Below, piece by piece: positions 45,201 to 51,791 of a stretch of DNA of 64,000 nucleotides (positions are counted from its first letter, which is position 1; every line of letters begins with the position of its first letter). The notes under the pieces were generated by a model. It saw only the letters and a list, made by a program, of their open reading frames with translations. It searched no databases and was not told the origin of the DNA. Position numbers and translations under genes: made by a program. The stretch is taken from contig NRSV01000109.1 in the NCBI GenBank assembly GCA_002286855.1, positions 1 through 64,000 on the forward strand, read 5' to 3'. The DNA is from Bipolaris cookei. Its lineage: Eukaryota; Ascomycota; Dothideomycetes; Pleosporales; Pleosporaceae.

Positions 45201-47901
45201 GACTGGTAACATCCCGCGCAACTCGGACAATTGCTGGGTCGGTGCCATCGCCACCTAGGTACTTCTCTACGATGTTGCGTAAACTCTTCTCGTCACTGTC
45301 TGGACTCTCAACATATAGTTCAGTAAATCTCGACCGGATACCTGGAGGTAGATCTTTCTTGCCTACGTCTGTTGCTGGGTTCATAGCCGCGAACACCCTG
45401 AAGTTCGGATGCGCGACTACTCGCTCAACATTGCCAGTCTCGGTCAAGAGAATGGACGGATTACCATCTGGGCCGCCGCCCAAGAGATCCGTCAGCGCCT
45501 CTAGAGTGTCTGAAGATGCCAAATTGATTTCGTCAAGAAGTACCCAATCGCCATTCCTCACTGCTTTTACGATGTTACCCTCCAAGAAAGAGAACGCGAA
45601 CGCTTCGGAGCCACTAGCGAGCTGAGCTTCGAGATTTTGTAAATCAGCCGCGAACTTCTCCCATCGCGCAGTGGGAAAGTTTGCCGGCAAAGTATCAGTC
45701 TTCCGCTTCTTCTTGGGTTGGCCACCTTCAGGATCTGGGGATGAAGCATGCGACTCATGCTTTTTTCTGGCTGCATCAACCATCTTCAATGCCTCGCGCC
45801 AAAGTGCGCAAACACGATTCCATTCGCCCTTTGCTACACGCTTGCCCAGCATCTCGAGAAACCGTAAGTTCTTCTTCCTCGAAAAAGTGGTGTCGAAGAT
45901 CTCGTCGAACTCATCTTTGAGTGGGATCACGAGACTGCGGACATTCACCGGCTTGAAGCCACCAAGCAGGTCTCCGCTTTCACTTTGCTGAGACAAGTTG
46001 AACGCCACAAGCTTACGACCAAGCTGCTCCGCCAGATACTGGATGCAGGTTGTCTTTCCAGTACCAGTCTCACCGACGAGAAGAAGTGGTTCTTGACGAT
46101 CAACTGCTACAGCGACCTTTTCCAACAATCGCAAGGTGTAGTCATTAGTGGAGAATGGCCGTCCTGTATCCGTCTTTTTGGATGATCTATACTTGGATAG
46201 CCTGGCACGGCCTATTTGAATGGTACCAGAAGATGTTGTCTTCGATGGTAAATACAGTTTTACCTCCCGGTTTCTCAGCAGATGATCGCGTCGCTGTGGA
46301 TCGATATGAAGTTCTTCCGCCACACAGTACATTACCATCTGACGAGCTACTTCACTGCGTAGACTTCCCGCAAAGCAATCAAAGGCCTCCATGAAGATGT
46401 CGTCTTTTTGCGCATTGCTAAACATAGCTTGTGCGAGGAGTATAGATATCCGATCGCACCATTTCAGAAGGTCTCTTGGAGTCAAGGCGCGGAGTGAAGT
46501 TCCGTTCTCAGATGAGAATTTTGCGTCCGAGTAAAGGTTAAGAAGTCGAGCATAGACCTGCATAATACCGGGCAGATGGTTTTGCAATATCGGATACTTT
46601 TCATGTATTATGTGTCTGAACTCATCCAAATGGGGCATTCGAACTGTGATGCAGTTCCAAAACCGATGGCCTATCATGTTTTGACGAGGTACGATCTCCC
46701 GGCCTTGTGGATTGAGAGTACTCCGCATCGTCGCAATAATGCGGAATCCTCGTGCCGCTCGTATGGTTTCTCCTCGGCTAGGAATGAGCAGTTCACCGCG
46801 CTCTATCAGTGGCAAAAGTGTGCTGATGACCTCGTTTGGTGCTCGATCCAAGTCTTCAATGAAGATCCATCTCCCTTCCCGAACAGCTGTGGTCAAAACA
46901 CCTGCCCGCCAGCTGAACGTCCCTGGTTTTGTACCAGTAGTGTACATTCCGATCAAAAGCTTCGCATCACTTTGCTCGTTAAGATGGAGAGTAACCATTT
47001 TTTCCAGCTTATTCAGCTGCCAGGCAAAGTGACGGGTAAGGAGAGTTTTTCCAGACCCGGCAAGACCAGTGAGCAGAATCGGACTCGAGTGAAGAAGACC
47101 ATGGGCGATATTCTTTAGATTGGCTTCTGTAGTGACTGTGGATACAAGCTCAGAAGGCATTTCCTGCGAAGGATGTCCATCTAACCGGGGCAAAAGGACG
47201 CCACTGACGTTGACCGTGTAAGGCGATAGTTCTTGATCTGTAGATACAGAATGCTCCGTGGCGCTTTCATTTTGCCGATGCATATTCAACTGCAAATCTT
47301 TCCATCTCTTTTCTTCCCATAATGATAGGAACCGGTAATCGATTTGACGTCCTTCCCAGAGTCCGTCAATATCTCCGTCTCCAACTATCCTTTTGACTCT
47401 CTCTTGTGTCGCATAATCTGCTGCATGAACATACAAGCAAAATACCCGTACAGCCAAATACCGTACAACTCGATCTTGGTGGCGAAATAGACTCTCCACA
47501 ACACGGGGCTGTACATAGTGAGAGAAAGTCTTGCAGTCGTAGCTGAGAAGTCGAAAAGTTCCAAGCAGCACTTCGACCAAATTCAAATCGCGCAAAGTGA
47601 GCGTCTGCGCTTCTGAAGATTTTGCGGCCTGAGGACCAATTATGGACGAATTCGAATTATTGTCCAAAAAACGTTCCACGTGCTCGGCAAGGTGAGGCGC
47701 AAGTGCTAGAATTCGTCCAAAAGCTGCCACCTTGGCCTCTGTGTCGGCACCAGACTGGATCCAGCGCGCACATAGCTCTGTGAATAATAATCCACCATGT
47801 TGAATGAGAATAACGTCCGTCGAACCAGGCTTCAGCGCTTCCGTGGCAAGCGCATTGATGTTTACCATTTTACCGGCGTTGCATGATTTCGTTCTGTCCA
47901 T
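33220..47901 (-). CDS. MDN1: Midasin, AAA+ ATPase of 60S ribosome maturation
   Basis: A single uninterrupted frame of 4893 aa, against 4910 in yeast Mdn1/Rea1. It removes assembly factors (Ytm1, Rsa4) from pre-60S particles in nucleolus and nucleoplasm. Six AAA+ modules are seen by their Walker A motifs: GLAGSGKT near residue 285, GETGTGKT near 614, GPTSSGKT near 1054, GETGCGKT near 1349, GNPGVGKT near 1735 and GSPGSGKT near 2044. A helical linker of about 1800 residues follows. An Asp/Glu-rich region runs from about 4030 to 4600, and the C-terminal MIDAS domain has the metal site DNSGSMADS near 4665, which binds the UBL domains of Rsa4 and Ytm1. All key residues look intact. The start is Met 47901; Met 12 is also possible. 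Confidence 0.97.
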   Translation of the reverse strand: MDRTKSCNAGKMVNINALATEALKPGSTDVILIQHGGLLFTELCARWIQSGADTEAKVAAFGRILALAPHLAEHVERFLDNNSNSSIIGPQAAKSSEAQTLTLRDLNLVEVLLGTFRLLSYDCKTFSHYVQPRVVESLFRHQDRVVRYLAVRVFCLYVHAADYATQERVKRIVGDGDIDGLWEGRQIDYRFLSLWEEKRWKDLQLNMHRQNESATEHSVSTDQELSPYTVNVSGVLLPRLDGHPSQEMPSELVSTVTTEANLKNIAHGLLHSSPILLTGLAGSGKTLLTRHFAWQLNKLEKMVTLHLNEQSDAKLLIGMYTTGTKPGTFSWRAGVLTTAVREGRWIFIEDLDRAPNEVISTLLPLIERGELLIPSRGETIRAARGFRIIATMRSTLNPQGREIVPRQNMIGHRFWNCITVRMPHLDEFRHIIHEKYPILQNHLPGIMQVYARLLNLYSDAKFSSENGTSLRALTPRDLLKWCDRISILLAQAMFSNAQKDDIFMEAFDCFAGSLRSEVARQMVMYCVAEELHIDPQRRDHLLRNREVKLYLPSKTTSSGTIQIGRARLSKYRSSKKTDTGRPFSTNDYTLRLLEKVAVAVDRQEPLLLVGETGTGKTTCIQYLAEQLGRKLVAFNLSQQSESGDLLGGFKPVNVRSLVIPLKDEFDEIFDTTFSRKKNLRFLEMLGKRVAKGEWNRVCALWREALKMVDAARKKHESHASSPDPEGGQPKKKRKTDTLPANFPTARWEKFAADLQNLEAQLASGSEAFAFSFLEGNIVKAVRNGDWVLLDEINLASSDTLEALTDLLGGGPDGNPSILLTETGNVERVVAHPNFRVFAAMNPATDVGKKDLPPGIRSRFTELYVESPDSDEKSLRNIVEKYLGGDGTDPAIVRVARDVTSLYLEIQRHAKANMLVDGADQKAHFSLRTLTRTLSYARDISPLCSIRRALYEGFHMSFLTFLGKASEDLVAPLITKYLFPQKASMKAELGKPLQQPSDGRGYVKQGHYWLRQGVHQVEEQSHYIITPFVQRNMNNLIRAASTRKYPVLIQGPTSSGKTSMIEYLAKRSGNKFVRINNHEHTDLQEYLGSYVSGADGKLIFQEGILVRALREGHWIVLDELNLAPTDVLEALNRLLDDNRELLIPETQEIIRPHEDFMLFATQNPAGLYGGRKVLSRAFRNRFLELHFDDIPVEELTEILHRRTMIPETWCKRIVKVYRELSTLRQENRIFEQKSFATLRDLFRWAQRKADTIQDLANNGYMLLAERVRKEEERVSVKKILETVMSEKGPKVTIDENQLFSLDSLSNIEGLGEGVSTSNSNVVWTRAMCRLSVLVAYAIRNKEPVLLIGETGCGKTTVCQLLADQFNNQLHVVNAHQNTETGDLIGAQRPIRNRTTIEESVKEKVLESLSNIPSESLQHDPHSMGYEDLLSLYDSVVKSHPDSIPAETRNDIQVHRVKAGSLFEWSDGSLVHAMKQGHYFLLDEISLADDSVLERLNSVLEPSRTILLAEKGPTNSLITANDGFQFLATMNPGGDYGKKELSPALRNRFTEIWVPAMSDLDDILEIVRSKLKPELVNHAGVIVSFSQWFNDKYNTSVAYSISIRDTLAWVSFVNNSAYHNPIFNIVHGAAMVFIDTLGANPAGLLAISASTINAEKRACLDHLSQLLGMDVTPMYYGPVDIVNTDEVFQLGAFSIAKSSLASSQASTFALEAPTTQSNAMRVVRALQLPKPILLEGNPGVGKTTLVTALARAIGKPLTRLNLSEQTDLMDLFGSDVPVEGGAAGTFAWRDAPFLKAMKSGDWVLLDEMNLASQSVLEGLNAVLDHRGEVYISELDQTFHKHPDFRVFAAQNPHHQGGGRKGLPASFVNRFTVVYADVFRAEDLILICQKIFPSIEKQEVTKLIRFVAELDEQVVNFRAFGNLGAPWEFNLRDTLRWLQLLARTDFPGSARDFLDIIFVQRFRAENDRNRLLKLFESQYGAHDSRMSFFHNLSPSAIQIGLGLLPRDLAVTCSDAVSPLHVSQLGPMEALIVSVKQNWPVILVGSPGSGKTTIINQLASYVGTDLVTFSMNADVDAMDLVGGYEQVDPMREVHQCLQKVEATVRRHIAASQEPQLAYIELLEFIQAGSIMRLTENLRPIHDLLSSIGAGGLALAQNLQSSLQASNEQIDGARFQWVDGILIQALEQGKWLVLDNANLCSSAVLDRLNSLLEPNGYLSINEHSTSDGEARIVQPHPNFRIFMTMDPKYGELSRAMRNRAIEICLLEPDQDKKVVHKPVVQYALDSTSYRFRGFQDHQDHLSMTLQQHFEGLTVQDNELLKSFTSQVRQGLVSNASSQTNGVASNNDMRLDLARPTAQLEDKVSNLVHFLTGTWGPRSQPLLGRLATGTLVQLLPFHPLLNELFANQTEASKAFSLTSASIYEVMLDLCNMQKAVQELPSARFERRKEKQKLPAFLHAYCQGLIKLIDGFWRTIQEDQQVDLAFLKPLRRMFWAFHELATAPTFDRATFQTYLKMLASAIPKSDSSLPLIQTFSTNLFKQVGAFGSDVQLTAGLGMERIWRVFKPSTPKDQQQLAAVLELEALADRFDAIMWQSTLRVDEMIQIRERIASSLDLVRRDQADARELVTALNAAIQELEQGIGEDSTLITPYFEEEFEGLCQFLDIACQDESAVQDILPTAVVIATRAKSSLFARRPTKFSQNISGNCQGASEQFTKSYRYLGLTRQTANAMVIQNRFHTSVIGKLYGADNVKLAQLDRFEMELQVLSQQMSLDANRITNGQNNALKNLYTKIYNQLIASHSNEVLRIVDQSRIEFFSNTNIHETYRSTLKHGIESYFKFSASAVDAAAWVELGLFGLQLYVPNYPHDPALRPTIERNMFSIEKNTLLNAVSALRQFQIDFTGQDTSLHIRQIEETINNMGEEPPVPAIVRPAVSELDSLQGEFTNLLSTIQPLLNHSMSMGEAACDQTLQQNLIRIVQRLTENYRAYDDITDTVVGFLVCLQIGLILGQMEIERTSHSATGNSISYITSRTPFFGQSQPLEKSELLLRAMEAGLGQSNHVVDLRWHTLHSMLFLKSTDPQILALPVARNLLHDLFASLYGDWKTKLLRDQEKEAKNSSLYTYRGLDDDTDENDPTLFPDYEANQESQDKQPMLPSNSRDYAIRVADIHSELFVNGRNASDSIKALLEWCAAELNRISDGRGHSSKHKDALPAIYLALDKKVNALSSSHAGGHYNFYFDSNLFEAKRFIALIHRIQSRYRQIRNVWSEHATLSDVLRTCDEALEFRHVDPVAKFITKAEKLHAYMHEWQTVASKEYSAAGLYDDLTKLLVSWRQLELTTWARLFDMEEEKYRSDAKSWFCVAYETIIAASESTNDDKSLQVHAKELLKSLEGFFETTTLGQFGQRIKLLQQLREHAFMRMQDIDAFRTVYTSLDNFLAYYLRLEKPVHETIAKGRQSLEKQIADVIKLASWKDTNIEVLKQSAKTNHKKLTKLVRKFRAVLSQPVSSITRAGFPDETYPLQDVSLTAVSTAANPAALEICESGVPGWMERPARFKNLGVTTSMMRNLATPKADSVDGASYINEFISEISATIVELQKATPTTLTEENKASVQHLKTQKRKLYADTMKELRQMGINSNMSVDTLVKQNELSMILSTMPLVRCDQDIGQAAEYHLHKALNIMPQVRAVTREHSGDLTPNDVARSIGYLEGLLHVSLRQRMMLSRAVQSLEQIRIPLSTIAELSNPDLGNITWVHEERFKAATFTQIQLRWLSAMLTTGTDIVNSQAKLGKTNDINLLIRQMREKAVKTSELADLRDRLPKLPLNLQSESHEALSKSINTHLADLRTAFQEWHAGSDMIRPILRHIEPFLFSHPPMDISQIPKNSHTSLDAQVKEVFSSLDLILGSMQDIEIAMQTIPASTDDASWLVKEEQALSAALNSLHAPQISKSLMTILDKIQLLYEDANLKSMVALLSSVKPILDQYMTCHKSILKRFDALHASTANLLHRLSKSFIQIGTQGFCQPSEKSDDNQKGKDDKLESGTGLGEGEGAEDISKDIEDDEDLDDLAQEQKGEREDSIEEQEDAVDMGDKEMEGKSEQVEEKEEKSDESGEEGDDDAQSEVGSVDDLGPSAVDEKMWDDGSKEEDVKDKEGKDDVGTEDQNEQVASDQKEKEKSGEDGEEEEKEEKKDGQEDEEMEMEGEDQEDNVGAGETELMDPNAKEEETLDLPEDLNMDGQDDQDKNDDDLGDMDIDDDLPEDQPDLEADSDRPDIMDDEVLPEQEVEEEKETTDHIEDEDQPEGEQEEEVNEPMDDDAAPLPDDNIPEDEKRDTKDNDQVDLNAEAGAGIEANEEVHKNKNEQTSASAANQDEGQEGDSAEQQQAPTTEEGQLGETTAPEAGGHGEQPEESREKQSFKKLGDVLEKWYNQQKQIQDAKEKDETQTQQIDKEIDMADADFEHIGDEEQQADTQALGTANENQAKALDHDMAIPMNEEKEEMPVRPEDNDDELTGADKDVDMEDAESQDDQDQEAQQAQSNAMEGQPQAFVGEQRPLPEHDDENMADAISLDDDVASTTSSDNIETQLSLTHLDPSSMDPTSARGLWLAHEASTHSLSQQLTEHLRLILAPTLATKLRGDFRTGKRLNLKRIIPYIASGYKRDKIWLRRSMPSKRSYQVMIALDNSGSMADSGVSNLALKTLTLVTRSLSMLEVGEVSVVGFGDEVNVAHDFDKPFTSEAGVRVFEQFGFDAKKTNVRGLVDKSLELFKDARQKGSSSAGEDLWQLMLIVSDGICDNHVEIQRLIRKAQEERVMIVFIIIDSSAAAPSVSVPKPSDDPAVQPPAPVKEQAKTSILDLESVIFTPEGKIVRHKYMEQFPFRYYLVVRDVRELPSVLAGALRQWFGEVAGSL

Positions 47902-48141
47902 ATCTTTAGGGTCTGTCGGGGCGCCTACCCATAGTTTTGACGCTTCAATAAGACAGAAAGGTGGTGTTGAGCAAGCAGCACGCGTGTGTCCAGAAGTTCT
48001 CTAACTTTTTTGCGGGTCTCTGATCGCGCCAAGGCGCTAGCCCAATTCGTCGTAATCCGCTCCGCAAAATCTCATGATGGCGAGACGACTACAATACGAC
48101 GTTCACCTATCATCGATCCTTGCGTTCCTCGGCACCACACA
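47902..48141. promoter_or_regulatory. Bidirectional promoter, MDN1 / bL12m
   Basis: Only 240 bases separate the start codons of midasin (minus) and mitochondrial bL12m (plus). Both promoters must overlap here, which may couple cytosolic and mitochondrial ribosome supply. I did not find a clear TATA box. Confidence 0.5.
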
Positions 48142-48898
48142 ATGGCAGCACCGGCATCCCGCGCACTCAGGCGTTGTATCTGCACCGCTAAGCAGACCGC
48201 ATATGTACAACTGACGATTGGAGCCACACAGCAGAGGATACAGCGGAGATGGCAATCGGATGCGGCTGCGCCCACAAACCCCAAGATTGCGACCATTGTC
48301 GACCAGATTAGTCAATTGACTCTGTTGGAGACTGCGGATCTCGTGTCAACACTAAAGGTACGGAAAATAGACAAATGAGGCAGGAAATAGCAATTGAAGG
48401 CTTGTGGAACGCCATATTTCTTATTCAAACAACCACAGGCGTTTGAAGGGGGAAAAGCTTTGCATGAAAGAGACGGTTAGACTGTACATAACTGGAATTG
48501 TTTGTTCGATTGCTCACTTCAATACCACAATTGCTGTATCACCGCACTGACACCACTCACAGACTCGCCTAAATATCCCCGACATGCCCATGGGCGGCTT
48601 TGTTGCTGGCCCAGGAAGTGCCGGACCCGCTGCCGCAGCTGCCCCCGCAGAGGAGGAGGAAGCTGCCCCCGCTGCCCAAGAAAAGACGCTTTTCAACCTC
48701 AAGCTTGAGAAATTCGATCCGGCCGCGAAACCCAAGGTGATCAAGGAAGTCAAGGCTATGCTTGGTCTCAGTCTAGTCGACAGCAAGAAGTTTGTCGAGA
48801 GTGCGCCAAAGGTGATGAAGGAGGGCGTCCCCAAGGAGGAGGCAGAGAAGATCGTCGAGACGCTCAAGGCACTCGGCGCTACTGTTGTCTTGGAGTAG
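48142..48898 (+). CDS. MNP1: Mitochondrial ribosomal protein bL12m
   Basis: Two exons, 48142-48357 and 48563-48898, 183 aa; the intron is 205 nt, GTACGG...CACAG. The first 40 residues (MAAPASRALRRCICTAKQ...QRRWQSD) are Arg-rich and without acids, a mitochondrial presequence. Next comes the L12 N-terminal dimer segment ISQLTLLETADLVSTLK, an Ala/Pro/Glu hinge, and the C-terminal L7/L12 domain with FNLKLEKFDPAAKPKVIKE and the KKFVESAPKVMKEGVPKEEAEKI helix region, ending LKALGATVVLE. It forms the stalk that recruits translation GTPases in the mitoribosome. The yeast name is MNP1. Confidence 0.95.
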
Positions 48899-49255
48899 AA
48901 GAATACATCTGGAAGGAAAAGATGATAGTTGAGGACAAGAGACGGACACTGTATCATAGCATTACACAACGGGCGTGTACAGATATGTATGGAATGATCG
49001 TAGATGTATTCGGAATACCTCAAAACTCCAATAACAATTGGGCGTCATGAAACAGCCCGTGGTATCTTTCCACCATAACGCCTGTCCTATGCCGTAATGA
49101 AGACTTGTGTCTGGCCCGTAAACGCTTTCCAGTCACTCACCCAATTATGCACTGCAACTCCAATCCATGGGGACATTGTGTACTTCCTCTTTAGTATCGT
49201 TTTCAGCAGTGTACCTCACTCTTTCGAACAGACCCTCCCCATCTGTGTCTGGATC
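48899..49255. other. Convergent 3' intergenic region
   Basis: This 357-base stretch lies between the 3' ends of bL12m and CTK3. No further gene is visible. Confidence 0.4.
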
Positions 49256-49978
49256 TTATCCGTATGCAATAACTTTCCTCCTCTCCTCCGCGTCTTCTCG
49301 CGCAGTGACATAATCATCCTCATTAACATCACTCGCATCCTCCCAAAGCTTCTCCAACTCTTCATACCCATCTCCGGGAACCGCCCAGATACTCTCTCTC
49401 AGCCTCTTATGCCGTTCCCTATCCTCCTCAATCCTCTGCTCAATCTGGCGCTTATCCATGCGTTGCCCTCCATTCTTGCCAGTCCCAGTCGCGGGGCTAC
49501 CCTTGCTCTCACCTCCAACATCCATCGCCATGAACGGGTGCGCCACCTCTCTTGACTTGAGCACAGCTTCGAGTTCCTGTACCGTTTCTCGCAGGAGGAT
49601 ATTCAGATTCTCCAGCGTCTTGAGGACTTTGCGCACAACACGGATGTTTGCGCCCTCTTCGCCTACGACGCACTCGACAACGGCGAGGATGTCGCGCTGT
49701 AGCATGCGCACGTAGCCCATTGCACTGCTGTCTCCTGCGTTGTTTTCCTTGACCGCGTATTCGCAGAGACATTCGATGAAGAACATGATGTTTGCACGTA
49801 TGTTCATGTTGTTGCGCTCGAGCTGCTCGAGGATGCAGGAATGCAAGTCTTCGTCCATTTCGCGGTTTTTCAGCGCGAATAGAGCGGCTTTTTGGAGCGA
49901 TGTGTGGGATGCGCTCAGATGTGAGAGAAGCGTTGTGAAGCGTTGGCGGACTTCGAAGGGATCGGCCATGGTGGGCAA
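49256..49978 (-). CDS. CTK3: CTD kinase I subunit gamma
   Basis: A single exon of 240 aa from Met 49978, or 237 from the Met at 49969 (MADPFEVRQRF), which is the usual fungal start. The N-terminal 140 residues form an ENTH/VHS-like CID-type helical domain with FTTLLSHLSASHTSLQKAA and MDEDLHSCILEQLER, followed by NMNIRANIMFFIECLCEYA. The C-terminal part has a Gly-rich linker, then the conserved CTK3 C-terminal block MDKRQIEQRIEEDRERHKR and ESIWAVP. It is the fungus-specific third subunit of the CTDK-I complex, which phosphorylates Ser2 of the RNA polymerase II tail. It is divergent from P5CR. Confidence 0.9.
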   Translation of the reverse strand: MPTMADPFEVRQRFTTLLSHLSASHTSLQKAALFALKNREMDEDLHSCILEQLERNNMNIRANIMFFIECLCEYAVKENNAGDSSAMGYVRMLQRDILAVVECVVGEEGANIRVVRKVLKTLENLNILLRETVQELEAVLKSREVAHPFMAMDVGGESKGSPATGTGKNGGQRMDKRQIEQRIEEDRERHKRLRESIWAVPGDGYEELEKLWEDASDVNEDDYVTAREDAEERRKVIAYG

Positions 49979-50275
49979 GGTGTTGGGTTGACGAGTGAGT
50001 ACCCAAAGACGAATTTAGGTATCGAGTTTGTCGGCGGAATCCGGGGGTGGCATCGATTGTGAATTAACAGTAGGCTGGTAAACTATCGTCTGGTGTTTGT
50101 TGAAGTGGAGAACTTCCGCAGCTGCAATGCGCATATCGTCGGCTTGGTGGCCATAGCTTGAGCTGCATTTAACGTGGGGAAAAGTCGCCGATCTCGCGCT
50201 GAATCCCCAGTCAGCATTTCCTTTTGCATTCACTCAACACCACTCTGAAATCAGTTCCGAACAAAGATATTCAAA
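49979..50275. promoter_or_regulatory. Divergent promoter, CTK3 / P5CR
   Basis: A 297-base gap between start codons of opposite genes. No specific binding site was identified with confidence. Confidence 0.4.
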
Positions 50276-51471
50276 ATGGCGAGTACTCAGGAATCCAAGC
50301 CTTTGACATTGACCGTTCTCGGTTCAGGTACGTTGTCTTCTCACCCATATATATCTTTCTTCGCCCCGCATCGCTCTTATGAGATAAATGACTGGCCATA
50401 CGACTGTGTCAAGAAGTTGTAGCCACGGTCTCGCGACACTATACTCTTCCCGTTCTCTCTTGAGATTCTGACGAAAACTTCCATACTTTTCAAAAAACAA
50501 CTCTGCATTAACAGCCACCCAACATATCCACCTCACCACCAGAGACCAACGATTAACCACCACCCCCAGGAACAATGGGCATAGCAATCATGGGCGGCGT
50601 AATGTCTTCCCTCGCCTCTGCCCGCACAAAAGCCACCCTTGACCCCTCCTCCGCCCCAAAAGACGTCCCCAACCTCTCCAACTTCATCGCCTGCGACCAA
50701 TGGGCTCCTGCCGAACAAAACGTCCGCAAAGCCCTCGGCCATTACAACTTTCCCCTCCAAACCCTCACAAACCAGAATCTCAAAGGTGTCCAGCAAGCAG
50801 ACATCGTCCTGCTAAGCTGCAAGCCGCATGGCTTCAAGACAATTCTGGGTGAGGAAGGCATAAGGGATGCACTCAAGGGCAAAGTTCTAGTTAGCATATT
50901 AGCAGGCGTAACCCGCGAACAAATTGAGGCCTTCTTGTACCCGGATGGCTCCGAAAAGACAGAAAACGCATGCAGAGTCGTCCGCGTAATGCCCAACACG
51001 GCGTCCTTTGTCGGCGAATCCATGTCTGTGATTCAGACTTCTGACCCGCCGCTCAGCGAGGCACAGGCCAAGCTCGTGGAATTTGTATTTAGCTCCATTG
51101 GTCGCGTTACGACGCTGCCGCCTGCAAACATGGATGTTGCGACTGCTCTGTGCGGATCTGGACCTGCATTTTTTGCGTTGATGCTTGAGGCGGCGGCGGA
51201 CGGTGCTGTGGCGATGGGGTTGCCGAGGGCAGAGGCACAGATGATGGCTGCGCAGACTATGAGGGGAACGACGGGCTTGGTCCTGAATGGTGAGCATCCG
51301 GCTGTGCTGAAAGACAAGGTGTCGACGCCTGGTGGGTGCACTATCGGCGGTCTGATGTCGCTCGAGGAAGACGGTGTCAGAGGCTCTGTTGCAAAGGCCA
51401 TCCGGGAAGCCACTGTCGTAGCATCGAGACTGGGTGGTGAGCAGAAGGAATTCGTAAACCACAGGCGGTAA
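50276..51471 (+). CDS. PRO3: Pyrroline-5-carboxylate reductase
   Basis: Exons 50276-50327 and 50570-51471 give 317 aa. The 242-nt intron (GTACGT...CCCAG) interrupts the dinucleotide-binding loop, and splicing produces LTVLGSGTMGIAIMGG, the GxGxMG Rossmann motif at residues 12-27. This confirms the short first exon. Further family marks are LLSCKPHGFKTILG, VSILAGVT, VRVMPNTASFVGESM, ALCGSGPAF and the C-terminal signature KDKVSTPGGCTIGGL. The enzyme reduces pyrroline-5-carboxylate to proline with NAD(P)H, the last step of proline synthesis in the cytosol. Length and all motifs are normal. Confidence 0.96.
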
Positions 51472-51791
51472 ATATGTATGCAGTCTCATAGACACAAGTT
51501 AGTAAATGATACCACGACCCACCAAAGCATAACTTGCAAATCCTTCTCTCGAAGGGATTTTCATTATTCAGAATCTAAGAAAGAGCATGGCCACGCCTCA
51601 TCACAGCACGCATGCATCCTCTTAATTTCTCACACCCCCATCAGAAGCAATGACAGAAAAAAGGGTATAATACAAAAAGAAAGCAGAGTAGCCATCCCAG
51701 ATCATCTTTCCCCATGACTTGACTAGCACAATCCCCAGATCCGTCTATCTCACTCCCTGCCATCTCGCAGATAGCAGCACAAAGTGCAATA
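51472..51791. other. Convergent 3' intergenic region
   Basis: 320 bases between the convergent 3' ends of P5CR and the RING/RS gene. Nothing further is seen. Confidence 0.4.

Noticed and set aside
48900..49255. A tRNA or other structured RNA in gene gaps
   Set aside because: No stretch with cloverleaf spacing and A/B-box pattern was found in any intergenic region that I read.
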